Positions 8,197 to 16,597 of a stretch of 64,000 nt of DNA are shown here, piece after piece. The stretch comes from DASVLX01 sp036384655 (GTDB lineage: Bacteria; Actinomycetota; Actinomycetes; Mycobacteriales; Pseudonocardiaceae), in contig DASVLX010000084.1 in the NCBI GenBank assembly GCA_036384655.1, positions 1-64,000 of the forward strand, written 5' to 3'. The first letter of the stretch is position 1; the number at the start of each line of letters is the position of its first letter. The notes under the pieces are model-generated. The model saw nothing but the letters and a program-made list of their open reading frames with translations, searched no databases and was not told where the DNA came from. The position numbers and the translations under genes are program-made.

Positions 8197-8954
8197 CAGC
8201 GTCCCTGCCAGACCGGCCGGCGCTTCTCGCGGAAGGCCGCCGGCCCCTCCTGTGCGTCCTTGGACCGGTAGACCGGCGCCCAGATTTCCTCGGCGGCGGC
8301 GTAGGCGTCGGACAGCGGGTGCTCGGCCGCCAGCCGCACGGTTTGCTTGGCGGCCAGCACGGACAGCGGCGCGTTCGCCGCGACGCGCTCCGCCAGCGCC
8401 TGTGCCGCCTCGCGCAGCCGCGCCGCCGGCACGACCTCGTTGACCAGGCCGAGCTGGTAGGCGCGGGTCGCGTCGACGGGATCGCCGGTGAGCAGGATCC
8501 GCATGGCGACCCGCTGCGGCACAAGCCACGGCAGTGGCACCGCCCAGGGCGCGCCCCGGCCGACCTTCACCTCGCTGATCGCGAAGCTGGCGGTGTCCGC
8601 GGCGACGCACAGGTCGCAGTTCTGCGCCAGCAGGAAGCCGCCCGCGAACGCGACGCCGTTGACGGCGGCGATCGTCGGCTTGGGCACGTCGATGTTGCGG
8701 CCGGGCTGCGGCAGGAAGTCCGGCGGCGGGATCTCCAGCGCCTCCTCGGCCATCTCCTTGAGGTCGCCGCCCGCGCAGAACGCCCGGTCGCCGGCGCCGG
8801 TGAGCACCAGCACCCTGGCCGTGTCGTCGTCGTTGAACCGGCGGAAGCCGGCCCACAGGCCGTCCCGGACCGCCCTGTTCAGCGCGTTGCGGGCGTCCGG
8901 TCGGTTGATCGTCAACCAGGCGATCCCGCGTGTCACGGCATAGTCGACGGTCAC
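8196..8954 (-). CDS. Enoyl-CoA hydratase/isomerase family protein (second copy)
   Basis: A 252-residue crotonase-fold protein with INRPDARNALNRAV at the N-terminus, oxyanion segment FCAGGDLKEM, and AFAGGFLLAQNCDLCV. The loop ISEVKVGRGAPWAVPLPWLV differs from both ordinary hydratases and the other copy at 4887, so the two are not recent duplicates. It resembles the AtuE-like (isohexenylglutaconyl-CoA hydratase type) branch, but that is judged by eye. GTG start overlaps the stop of the carboxylase alpha gene (GTGA). Confidence 0.86.
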   Translation of the reverse strand: MTVDYAVTRGIAWLTINRPDARNALNRAVRDGLWAGFRRFNDDDTARVLVLTGAGDRAFCAGGDLKEMAEEALEIPPPDFLPQPGRNIDVPKPTIAAVNGVAFAGGFLLAQNCDLCVAADTASFAISEVKVGRGAPWAVPLPWLVPQRVAMRILLTGDPVDATRAYQLGLVNEVVPAARLREAAQALAERVAANAPLSVLAAKQTVRLAAEHPLSDAYAAAEEIWAPVYRSKDAQEGPAAFREKRRPVWQGR

Positions 8955-10963
8955 GAGTCCTCCCCGCTGTCGATCACCGCGAGCACGGTGCCGGTGTCGA
9001 CCTGCTGACCGACCGCGACATCGACGGCGCTGACCACGCCGTCGGCCGGGGCACGCACGGTGTGTTCCATCTTCATCGCCTCCAGAACCACGACGGCCGC
9101 GCCCTGCGCGACCCGCTCGCCCGGGGATACCCCGACGGACACCACCGTGCCGGGCATCGGGGCGAGCAGCGAGCCGACGTGAGCGACCGCCCCCGGCTCC
9201 GGGAACCTCGGCAGCTCGGTCAGTTCAACAGTCCCGAGTGGACTGTCCACCCAGTACACCTCGCCGGCCCGGTCGACCAGGCAGTCCCGGCGCACCCCGG
9301 CGACCTCGATCCGCACCCGGTCCGGGCGGGCGGCGAGCACCCGCAGGCCCGGCAGCTCGACGCCGTCCAGCGACGCCCGCACGCCGTCGGCGGTGAACCG
9401 GTAGCGGACGTCCAGTTCCCGTTCGCCGTTCTGGAACGACACCCGCTGCGGCTCGCTGGGCACGTTGCGCCAGCCGGACGGCAGGGTGGTCAGCACGGTG
9501 GCGGCGGCCCGGCGTTCGGCCTGCCCGGCCAGCGCGGCCGCGACGGCGTGGATCGCGAGGGCATCCGCGTCGAGGTCGCCGGCGCCGAGCACGGCCGGGT
9601 CGTGCCGGCCGAGGTAGCCGGTGTCGATCCGGCCAGCCAGGAACTCCGGCTCGCGCAGGATGTTGACCAGCAGCGTCCGGTTGGTGACCAGGCCGGTCAG
9701 CCGCGCGTCGGCGAGCGCGCGGGCGAGCGTCCGACAGGCCTCCTCGCGGGTCGGGCCGTGCGCGATCACCTTGGCCAGCATCGGGTCGTAGTGGGTGCTG
9801 ACGACCGAGCCGTCCGCGACGCCCGCGTCCACCCGCACGCCCGGCGGTTCCGGGATGGCGAACCGCCGCAGTGTGCCGCTGACCGGCAGGAATCCGGCCG
9901 GCACCTGTTCGGCGTACAGCCGCGCCTCGACCGCGTGGCCGTGTAGCTCGGCCGTCAACACCTCGGGTGGCAGCGGCTTACCCTCGGCGACCAGCAGTTG
10001 CAGCCGCACCAGGTCCAGGCCGGTCACGCATTCGGTGACCGGGTGCTCCACCTGCAGGCGGGTGTTGACCTCCAGGAAGTAGAACTCGCCGTCCGGCGCG
10101 AGCACGAACTCGACCGTGCCGGCGCCGACGTAGCCGATCGCCTTGCCCGCCGCGACCGCCGCACTGCTCAGCTCGGCGCGTAGCTCGTCATCGACGGCCG
10201 GCGACGGCGATTCCTCGATGATCTTCTGGTAGCGACGCTGGATCGAACACTCCCGCTCGAACAGGCTCACCACATTGCCGTGTGAGTCGCCGAAGATCTG
10301 CACCTCGACATGCCTGGGCCGGTCCACGTAGCGCTCCAGGAACAGCGTGCCGTCACCGAACGCCGCCACGGCCTCGCGCCGGGCGCCGGTCACCGCGTCG
10401 GCCAGCTCGGTCTTCTTGCGCACCACGCGCATCCCCCGGCCACCGCCGCCGAACGCCGCCTTCACCAGCACGGGATACCCAACGTCACGGCCGACCCGCA
10501 CCCCGATTTCGGTGGCGTCGAGGTCTTCTCCGGTGTCGCCGGTGCCGCCGTCGAGGGTGACGTCCGGCAGCACCGGCACGCCGGCACGGCTCATCAGGGC
10601 CTTGGCGGCGATCTTGGAACCCATCGCCTCGATCGCCTCCGGCGGTGGCCCGACGAAGACCAGGCCGGCCGCCTCGCAGGCACGGGCGAAGGCCGCGTTC
10701 TCCGACAGGAAGCCGTATCCCGGATGCACGGCGTCCGCGCCGGTCACGCGCGCCGCGCCGATCACCCGCTGGATGTCCAGGTACGTCTCGGCGGGCGTGG
10801 CGCCGGGCAGCCGCACCGCCTCGTCCGCGGCGGCGACGAACGGCGCGTCGGCGTCCGGGTCGGAGTGCACCGCGACGGTGGCGATGTCCATCGCCCGCGC
10901 CGTGCGCATCACGCGGGCGGCGATCTCGCCGCGGTTGGCGACCAGCAGCTTGCGGATCCTCAT
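8951..10963 (-). CDS. Biotin-dependent acyl-CoA carboxylase alpha subunit (biotin carboxylase plus BCCP)
   Basis: Start at ATG 10963 (MRIRKLLVANRGEIAARVMR) after GGGGGTGG. Domains in order: biotin carboxylase N-domain (1-115, with HPGYGFLSENAAFA), ATP-grasp (about 116-330, glycine-rich GGGGRGMRVV), C-domain with LQVEHPVTE, a linker domain, and a C-terminal biotinyl domain carrying EAMKMEHT, where the lysine (about residue 631) is the biotin attachment site. At 670 residues it matches the methylcrotonyl/geranyl-CoA carboxylase alpha family. It carboxylates biotin using ATP and bicarbonate, and pairs with the beta subunit encoded 15 bases upstream. Confidence 0.93.
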   Translation of the reverse strand: MRIRKLLVANRGEIAARVMRTARAMDIATVAVHSDPDADAPFVAAADEAVRLPGATPAETYLDIQRVIGAARVTGADAVHPGYGFLSENAAFARACEAAGLVFVGPPPEAIEAMGSKIAAKALMSRAGVPVLPDVTLDGGTGDTGEDLDATEIGVRVGRDVGYPVLVKAAFGGGGRGMRVVRKKTELADAVTGARREAVAAFGDGTLFLERYVDRPRHVEVQIFGDSHGNVVSLFERECSIQRRYQKIIEESPSPAVDDELRAELSSAAVAAGKAIGYVGAGTVEFVLAPDGEFYFLEVNTRLQVEHPVTECVTGLDLVRLQLLVAEGKPLPPEVLTAELHGHAVEARLYAEQVPAGFLPVSGTLRRFAIPEPPGVRVDAGVADGSVVSTHYDPMLAKVIAHGPTREEACRTLARALADARLTGLVTNRTLLVNILREPEFLAGRIDTGYLGRHDPAVLGAGDLDADALAIHAVAAALAGQAERRAAATVLTTLPSGWRNVPSEPQRVSFQNGERELDVRYRFTADGVRASLDGVELPGLRVLAARPDRVRIEVAGVRRDCLVDRAGEVYWVDSPLGTVELTELPRFPEPGAVAHVGSLLAPMPGTVVSVGVSPGERVAQGAAVVVLEAMKMEHTVRAPADGVVSAVDVAVGQQVDTGTVLAVIDSGEDS

Positions 10964-10977
10964 GTCTGCCACCCCCG

Positions 10978-12576
10978 TCACATCCGGAAGACACCGAAGC
11001 CGCGCTGCCCCGCCACCTGGGCCGAGTGGGCGGCGGACAGAGCGATGCCGAGCACGCTGCGGGTGTGCCTCGGATCGATCACGCCGTCGTCGTAGAGCCG
11101 CGCGGTCACGAAGAACGCGTGCGACTCGCGCTCGATCTGTTCCTCGATGGCTCGCCGCCGGGTCTGGTCGGCCACCTCGTCGAACTCCCGGCCGGACGCC
11201 CTCGCCGCCTGTCTGCCCACAATGGACATCACACCGGCGAGCTGGGTAGCGCCCATCACCGCGAGTTTCGCGTTCGGCCAGGCGAACATGAACCGAGGGT
11301 CGTAGGCGCGGCCGGACATGCCGTAGTTGCCGGCGCCGAACGACGCGCTCATGTTGATCGTGATGTGCGGGACCGTGCTGTTGGTCACCGCGTTGATCAT
11401 CTTGGCGCCGTCCTTGATGATCCCGCCCTGCTCGTAGGCGGTGCCGACCATGTATCCGGTGGTGTTCTGCAGGAAGACCAGCGGCGTGTCGGTCTGGTTG
11501 GCCAGCATGATGAACTCGGCGGCCTTTTTGGACTCCTCGCTGAACAGCACGCCGCGCGCGTTGGCCAGCACGCCGACCGGGAAGCCGTGCACCGACGCCC
11601 AGCCGGTGACCAGGCTGGTGCCGTAGCGCGGCTTGTACTCGTCGAACTCCGACCCATCGAGCACCCGGGCCAGCACCTCGCGCGGATCGAAGGGCACCCG
11701 GACATCCCCGGACACGATGCCGAGCAGCTCGTCCGGGTCGTAGCGCGGCGGGTCGACCGGCAGCGACGGGCCGGGCCCGAGCTTGTGCCAGTTCAGCCTG
11801 GCCACGATCCGCCGGCCGATCCGGACGCAGTCGCGTTCGTCGGCGGCGAAGTAGTCGGCCAGTCCGGACACCCGGGAGTGCATGTCGGCGCCGCCGAGCT
11901 GCTCGTCGTCGGCGTCCTCGCCGGTGGCCATCTTCACCAACGGCGGCCCGCCGAGGAACACCTTGGCCTGACCGTCGACCAGCACCGAGTAGTCGCACAT
12001 GCCGGGCACGTACGCGCCGCCCGCCGTCGAGTTGCCGAAGACCAGCGCGATCGTCGGGACGCCGTGCGCGGACAACTCGGTAAGGTCGTGAAAGATCCTG
12101 CCGGCGTGCACGAACAGCTCGGACTGGGTGGGCAGGTCGGCGCCGCCGGACTCGACCAGGTTCACCACCGGTAGCCGGTTCCGGCGGGCGATCTCCAGCG
12201 CCCGCAATGTCTTGCGCAGCGTGTAGGGATTCATCGCGCCGCCGCGCACGGTCGGGTCGTGCGCGATGATCACGCACTCGACGCCGGACACCACGCCGAC
12301 CCCGGTGACGACGCTCGCGCCGACGGTGAACTCGGTGCCCCAGGCGGCGAGCGTGGACAGTTCCAGGAACGGCGCGTCCCGGTCCAGCAGCAGCTCGATC
12401 CGCTCGCGGGCGAGCAGCCGGCCGCGGGCGCGGTGCCGGGCGGCGTACTTCTCGCCGCCGCCCGCCCTGGCCAGCGCGAGTTGTTCGTCAAGCGCGGCGA
12501 TCGCGGCGAGCTGGGTGGCCCGGTTGCCCCGGTACGGCTCGCTACCCGTGTCCAGCTCGGACGACAGCACCGGCAC
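10978..12576 (-). CDS. Acyl-CoA carboxylase beta subunit (carboxyltransferase)
   Basis: First gene of the cluster; GTG start with GAGGAGG just upstream. The 532-residue crotonase-type carboxyltransferase has the N-half acyl-CoA region (GVECVIIAHDPTVRGGAMNP, NLVESGGADLPTQSE, FGNSTAGGAYVPGM) and the C-half biotin region (QNTTGYMVGTAYEQGGIIKDGAKM, SASFGAGNYGMSGRAYDPRF). The extended HDPTVRGGAMNP and FAWPNAKLAVMG match the methylcrotonyl-/geranyl-CoA carboxylase group rather than acetyl/propionyl enzymes. With AtuA and TIGR03084 downstream, an isoprenoid-like 3-methyl-enoyl-CoA is the likeliest substrate. Exact specificity is inference. Confidence 0.92.
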   Translation of the reverse strand: MPVLSSELDTGSEPYRGNRATQLAAIAALDEQLALARAGGGEKYAARHRARGRLLARERIELLLDRDAPFLELSTLAAWGTEFTVGASVVTGVGVVSGVECVIIAHDPTVRGGAMNPYTLRKTLRALEIARRNRLPVVNLVESGGADLPTQSELFVHAGRIFHDLTELSAHGVPTIALVFGNSTAGGAYVPGMCDYSVLVDGQAKVFLGGPPLVKMATGEDADDEQLGGADMHSRVSGLADYFAADERDCVRIGRRIVARLNWHKLGPGPSLPVDPPRYDPDELLGIVSGDVRVPFDPREVLARVLDGSEFDEYKPRYGTSLVTGWASVHGFPVGVLANARGVLFSEESKKAAEFIMLANQTDTPLVFLQNTTGYMVGTAYEQGGIIKDGAKMINAVTNSTVPHITINMSASFGAGNYGMSGRAYDPRFMFAWPNAKLAVMGATQLAGVMSIVGRQAARASGREFDEVADQTRRRAIEEQIERESHAFFVTARLYDDGVIDPRHTRSVLGIALSAAHSAQVAGQRGFGVFRM

Positions 12577-13010
12577 GGGACCTCCTCATGGGGATCATGT
12601 TATCGGTCATTAACGTATCGCTGAGTCAGTTCCTACCATCACGAACGTTGCCCCTGGTCAATCACTACATGTGACATGGCTCACCGATACCTGAGTCGAC
12701 CACGGACGGGAGCTATGTTACGCGCCATTCACTTCCGCCGACAGTCGCCACGAGCCGGGTTAACGATCTCCGCGAGCACCGCATCGGTGACCCAAACCCC
12801 GGGGGTTGCTCGCACGCAGGCCAGAACGGATGCTGCGGCGATGAACCGGACAAACATGGCGTGTGATGTTGGTGGCACCGTGCCACCACGCGCAACCCGC
12901 TGTACCGTCGCAGTTCACGGCCACCAAACTTGGCGAGCCGTGCTTCCGGTCTTCACGACCGGACTCAATTGAGGCTGGCCTTTAGCACCGGAACCTATTT
13001 GCGTCATGGA
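12577..13010. other. Intergenic region with probable promoter of the carboxylase operon
   Basis: About 430 bases without a credible gene; small frames on both strands have no family features or ribosome sites. Near the carboxylase end, 12599-12614 holds a GTTA-N8-TAAC inverted repeat in locally AT-rich sequence, a plausible regulator site for the minus-strand operon that starts at 12576. The remainder to 13010 is less GC-rich than the surroundings and shows nothing recognisable. Confidence 0.4.
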
Positions 13011-13052
13011 CAACGAGATCCCCGCGACGGATGCGTCGCGGGGATCTCGTTG
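13011..13052. terminator. Strong inverted repeat, factor-independent terminator
   Basis: Perfect 18-base arms (CAACGAGATCCCCGCGAC at 13011-13028, complement at 13035-13052) with a 6-base loop, no U-tract, which is common in actinomycetes. It lies 8 bases beyond the stop of the EspG-like gene and would end the minus-strand ESX-accessory transcript. Confidence 0.75.
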
Positions 13053-13060
13053 TGTTCGGA

Positions 13061-13834
13061 CTAGCGGGTGACGGTGGAGATGGCGGTGGCGATGACGTTG
13101 GCGAGTTCGCGGTTGTCGACGGCTCGGTAGACGTCCCAGATCACGCCGTCGGACTGGCGCTGCGGGTGAATCAGGTACCGGCCGTCGCGGGTGTCGGTCC
13201 AGCCGATCGTCTCGGTGGCCTTGTTGCGGCCGGTTACCTGCAGAAATCCCGCACGCACGGTCGGCAGCGACCGGACGCGCCGCAGTGCCTCGCGGTCGCG
13301 GGCGGCCGGGGTGGTCGGGATCGTGTGCACCATGATCGACCCGCCGTAGCTTTCATCCTCATCACGAGACTTTGCCGGCTTGGGATCCTCGCGCGGGATC
13401 GACAACGGCCGGAAACGCGGCAGCGGTGGGGAATCCGGGATGATCGACAGCAGTCCGGACACCAGTTCGTTCGGCCGGCCCAACTGGAACCGCACCACCT
13501 GACCGCGCTGGACCGCCGCCACCGACAGGCGCGGGGTGGCACCGCCGCGCGCGGCCGTGCCGCTGTTCCCGCCCTGCAACGCGAGAATCAGGCTGGCCGC
13601 GATCTCTGGACGCACCAGGGCAAACAGTGCCGATTCAACATCCGGATCCAGTCGGCCGTTGCGGGCCAGACCCTGCTGGTACAGGGTCCGCCACACCGCG
13701 TCCGCGATCGCGCGCTGTTCCTCCACCGACTTCGCGACGGAGGGAATCTCCAACGGTTCCTGGTGAAGGTTCACGCCCATCTGGCGGCCGAGGATGTCCA
13801 GTGCGGCCACCGACAGTTCGAAGGTTGCGGGCAT
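13061..13834 (-). CDS. ESX secretion-associated protein EspG family
   Basis: Start at ATG 13834, sharing one base with the upstream stop (TGATG). The longer frame upstream is antisense-like Gly/Arg sequence and was rejected. The 257-residue product begins MPATFELSVAALDILGRQ and ends with WTDTRDGRYLIHPQRQSDG and a closing helix, the pattern of the EspG family. EspG proteins are cytosolic chaperones that bind the helical tip of PPE-type substrates and keep them soluble for type VII secretion. The partner is probably the PPE-like protein encoded immediately upstream. Confidence 0.82.
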   Translation of the reverse strand: MPATFELSVAALDILGRQMGVNLHQEPLEIPSVAKSVEEQRAIADAVWRTLYQQGLARNGRLDPDVESALFALVRPEIAASLILALQGGNSGTAARGGATPRLSVAAVQRGQVVRFQLGRPNELVSGLLSIIPDSPPLPRFRPLSIPREDPKPAKSRDEDESYGGSIMVHTIPTTPAARDREALRRVRSLPTVRAGFLQVTGRNKATETIGWTDTRDGRYLIHPQRQSDGVIWDVYRAVDNRELANVIATAISTVTR

Positions 13835-15159
13835 CAGCCGATCACCGGCGGAGCGGTGGGCGGCAGTTTGCCGATCCAGTCGTTCATGTTGTCCTCGTTG
13901 ACCAGATACGACGCGCTCTCGTGTTCCTCGTCCTCGTCGCCCTTGCCGCGGGCGCCGCCCATGCCGCCACCGGCCATACCGGAACCGCCGGCGGCCTTCG
14001 CCTCGGCGGCGGCATTCCGCATCGCCGCCCGCTCGGCCGCCGCACCACCGGGCAACGCACCACTGCGCGCACCGGCACCGGAGCCAGAACCGCTCCCGCC
14101 GGAACCGCCGTACGAACCACCCGTCGAACCGCCATAACCCCGGCCGGGCGAATACGTGTCCCCGCCACCACCGCCGAAACCACCGACGCCACCGATCCCA
14201 CCCACCGGCATCATGCCGGCACCCGCGTCCGCGCCCGACGAGCCGCCGGCCGACCACCCACCGGCACCATTGGTATAGCCGCCGCCGTACGACGAACCCG
14301 CACCGGTGCCGGACGTGCTGGTCGTGCCCGACACCGGGCCGGAACCCGGCACCGACGGCGAAGCCGAAGAGCCACTGCCGGCCGGAACCGCATCACCGCC
14401 ACCCGCACTGCCACTGCCGCCGGCATAGCCACCACCGGAAGAGCCGCCATACGACGATCCCCCACCACCACCGGAACCGCCGCCACCACCGGTGGTTCCC
14501 CCGGAGGACGGGTTGCCGGTGCCACCGGATCCCGACGAGGTCGGCGGCGTGAACTGCGGCATCGCCGAGGTGCTGTCCAGCGCACCCTCATACTGCTGCG
14601 CGACCCGCACCTGAGCATTCTTGGCATCGGCGGCCGCCTGCTTGCCCTGCACGTACTGGATGGCCGGCACAATCGGGTTCCCCGAGTTCGCCATTTCCTT
14701 GGCCGTGTCGCTCACCGTTGGCGCGGCAACCGGCTTCGGGATATTCGTCCGGGCCGCCGCCAACGACTCACTCTGCGACTGAATCTGCTTCTGAGCCGAA
14801 GAGGCCCCACCGGCCATGTCACCATGCCACTGCACGATCTGCACCGACGACGCCAGAGCACTGTCCGCCGCCTGACCGCTCCAGTTCTCCTGCGACTTGC
14901 ACAGACTCCGCCCGACCTGCTCAGCGACCGAGACTAAGCTCTTTCCCAGGCGCTGGAACGCATCCGCCTGCGACTGCACCGCACCGGGATCGGCGTCCTG
15001 CTGGAACATACTGTAGATCTCTTCCTGGCTGTAACCATCGAAGAGCGTATTCGGCAAGCCCGGACCAGACTGCATCGTGCCGCCACCCATGACCGCCCGC
15101 TCGACGTGCATCAGAGCCGCCTGAGCATCCGAAGCACCACTCACATTCGGCGTTGACAC
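13834..15159 (-). CDS. PPE/WXG-type ESX substrate-like protein with Gly/Ser-rich C-terminal region
   Basis: GTG start with GGGGGGAA upstream; 441 residues. The N-terminal ~200 residues are helical with Gln-rich segments and a WxG turn (ENWSGQAAD, about residue 92), as in ESX/PPE proteins. Residues roughly 210-410 are low-complexity Gly/Ser/Tyr/Pro sequence. The last ~30 residues are structured again: an acidic stretch, then NMNDWIGKLPPTAPPVIG. The gene is coupled to the EspG-like gene downstream. It is a probable type VII secreted or surface-exposed protein, but no secretion machinery genes lie in this window. Function unknown. Confidence 0.75.
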   Translation of the reverse strand: MSTPNVSGASDAQAALMHVERAVMGGGTMQSGPGLPNTLFDGYSQEEIYSMFQQDADPGAVQSQADAFQRLGKSLVSVAEQVGRSLCKSQENWSGQAADSALASSVQIVQWHGDMAGGASSAQKQIQSQSESLAAARTNIPKPVAAPTVSDTAKEMANSGNPIVPAIQYVQGKQAAADAKNAQVRVAQQYEGALDSTSAMPQFTPPTSSGSGGTGNPSSGGTTGGGGGSGGGGGSSYGGSSGGGYAGGSGSAGGGDAVPAGSGSSASPSVPGSGPVSGTTSTSGTGAGSSYGGGYTNGAGGWSAGGSSGADAGAGMMPVGGIGGVGGFGGGGGDTYSPGRGYGGSTGGSYGGSGGSGSGSGAGARSGALPGGAAAERAAMRNAAAEAKAAGGSGMAGGGMGGARGKGDEDEEHESASYLVNEDNMNDWIGKLPPTAPPVIG

Positions 15160-15176
15160 GACCAGTTCCCCCCAGA

Positions 15177-15767
15177 TCAGCTCGACAACTTCGGTAGATT
15201 CGGCTCTACCGCTGCGGCAGCCTGCTCAGCAATATCACACGCACCCAGACTGGAACCCTGCAGCACGTCGACGTGAATGAGCGCCTGCGAGTTTTTAGTC
15301 GCTTCAACGGAAAGCATGCAGACGCCACTATTGGTAATATCTTCTTTTTCCGCAGGTCGACCAGAAACGGTCAACTTAGATATCTGACCACTGCCCTCCG
15401 GGACGAGGGTATCGTACGCTTGAGCGGCAAAGTCGGCGGTCAGCTGGCTCGTTTCACTGGTCCAATCGCAACGATTCTCGAAGTCATTATTGGTTGTCAC
15501 AGTGCCGGGACTGGCATAGCCCAGTCGCGTCAGTGTTGCCTGGTCAATCATGCTGCAGGCTTGAACTGAGCTGAACCACCGGTCCGAGACATCGCCACCG
15601 GAAGTCGCAGATGTTGTGGAGTTAGCGCCTGATGTCGTGGTCGAGGCTCCGCTGGGCTGGAGACTGCTACCGCCGCCACCACCGCAGGCGGCAAGCATCC
15701 CCGCCGCGACCGCTGACAGCATCGACACCGCGGCCACTCGTTTTAGCGAGCGGGTCATGGGACTCAT
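15177..15767 (-). CDS. DUF3558 family lipoprotein
   Basis: The 196-residue product has a basic N-terminus, hydrophobic core AAVSMLSAVAAGMLAAC and lipobox LAAC, followed by a Gly/Ser/Thr-rich linker. The mature domain has QACSMIDQATLTRLGY, NRCDWTSE and later Cys residues, the pattern of DUF3558 lipoproteins common in Actinobacteria. It should be anchored to the outer face of the membrane. Start may be ATG 15767 or ATG 15758. It abuts the upstream ESX-like gene with no gap. The coding sequence is visibly less GC-rich than its neighbours. Role in the ESX-type locus is unknown. Confidence 0.82.
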   Translation of the reverse strand: MSPMTRSLKRVAAVSMLSAVAAGMLAACGGGGGSSLQPSGASTTTSGANSTTSATSGGDVSDRWFSSVQACSMIDQATLTRLGYASPGTVTTNNDFENRCDWTSETSQLTADFAAQAYDTLVPEGSGQISKLTVSGRPAEKEDITNSGVCMLSVEATKNSQALIHVDVLQGSSLGACDIAEQAAAAVEPNLPKLSS

Positions 15768-16238
15768 TCAGCTTTCACCGGTCTTCCGCAACGAATCCGA
15801 CACCTTGGCCTCATTCTCCTGGTAGTTCTTCATCGCCTGCGTGTAGGCGTCGATCTGGTTCTGGTAGATGTCCCTGAGCTGCAGGTACGCGCTGGCGAAC
15901 TGTTGTGCCACCTGCAAATTCCACGCCGCGATGACCTTCGCACCCGGGGTCGAGCCCAGCTTGTAGTGCTGCGTGACGATGTCGACATCGGCTTGGCCAT
16001 GCAGCCACTCTTGTTGGGCGAACTGGTAGGCCTTGATCATCTCTTGGGCGGCTTCGGGGTTGATGCTGAACTTGCCCGAGGTCGCGGCGGCCTTGAGATC
16101 CGCAGACTGCTGCACCTGCGCCTGGACCTGCTGGGCGAAGTTGGCGGTGTAGTTCGCCGAGACGGCGTTCGGCTCTAACGGGACGCCGAGACCTGCGTCG
16201 ACCGGCTGCTGCCCTGGCCCACCCTGCGAGCTCGTCAT
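15768..16238 (-). CDS. Helical ESX-associated hypothetical protein
   Basis: First gene of the ESX-accessory operon; 156 residues, ATG after GGGGAGGGAC. It is Gln/Ala-rich and almost wholly helical, with FSINPEAAQEMIKAYQFAQQ, a WLHGQADV turn and a long C-terminal helix (YLQLRDIYQNQIDAYTQAMK). This arrangement is found in actinomycete proteins encoded beside DUF3558 lipoproteins and PPE-like proteins, and it resembles a PE/WXG partner. It may pair with the PPE-like protein for secretion; that is inference. No known domain can be named with certainty. Confidence 0.65.
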   Translation of the reverse strand: MTSSQGGPGQQPVDAGLGVPLEPNAVSANYTANFAQQVQAQVQQSADLKAAATSGKFSINPEAAQEMIKAYQFAQQEWLHGQADVDIVTQHYKLGSTPGAKVIAAWNLQVAQQFASAYLQLRDIYQNQIDAYTQAMKNYQENEAKVSDSLRKTGES

Positions 16239-16365
16239 GAGTCCCTCCCCAGTTCTACGGTCAGTACCGCAGGTTACTGGTTCAAGACCATCCGAAGGGT
16301 GAGATTCAACAAACTAGACCTACTCAACGCAACGTGACGACACACACAACTGCCCCCGGACACGT

Positions 16366-16402
16366 CTGTGGACCCGACCGCGCGTCATGGTCGGGTCCAC
16401 AG
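16366..16402. terminator. Inverted repeat terminator after the DUF397 gene
   Basis: Perfect 14-base arms (CTGTGGACCCGACC at 16366-16379 and its complement at 16389-16402) with a 9-base loop, 10 bases beyond the DUF397 stop. It would terminate the minus-strand XRE-DUF397 transcript. Confidence 0.7.
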
Positions 16403-16411
16403 AACTCTGTG

Positions 16412-16597
16412 TCACGCCTGGTTGGTGGCCTTCACGCTGGTGGCGAACCGCTGCCAGGCGGCGGGGGCGAAGGCCAGCGTGCCGCGGGCACGGTTCTTGG
16501 TGTCCCGCACCAGGAACGCCGTCGGGCCGGACACGCCGACCTCCACACAGTCGCCGCCGTCACTGCCGCTGTAGCTGGACTTCCGCCAGGTGGTCAC
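16412..16597 (-). CDS. DUF397 domain-containing protein
   Basis: Start placed at the GTG at 16597, which overlaps the regulator stop (GTGA) and follows GGAAGGG. An upstream ATG at 16618 is also in frame. The 61-residue product has the signature TWRKSSYSGSDGGDCVEV, then VRDTKN and a W-containing tail. DUF397 proteins in actinomycetes are encoded beside XRE-DUF5753 regulators. In the Streptomyces BldB/WhiJ-type pairs they act as small antagonists of the regulator in developmental control. The same pairing is seen here. Confidence 0.88.
   Translation of the reverse strand: MTTWRKSSYSGSDGGDCVEVGVSGPTAFLVRDTKNRARGTLAFAPAAWQRFATSVKATNQA

Noticed and set aside
12676..12972. Small plus-strand frame (98 codons) in the gap upstream of the carboxylase operon
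   Set aside because: No ribosome site, no coding-like third-position GC pattern seen by eye, and no recognisable motif.
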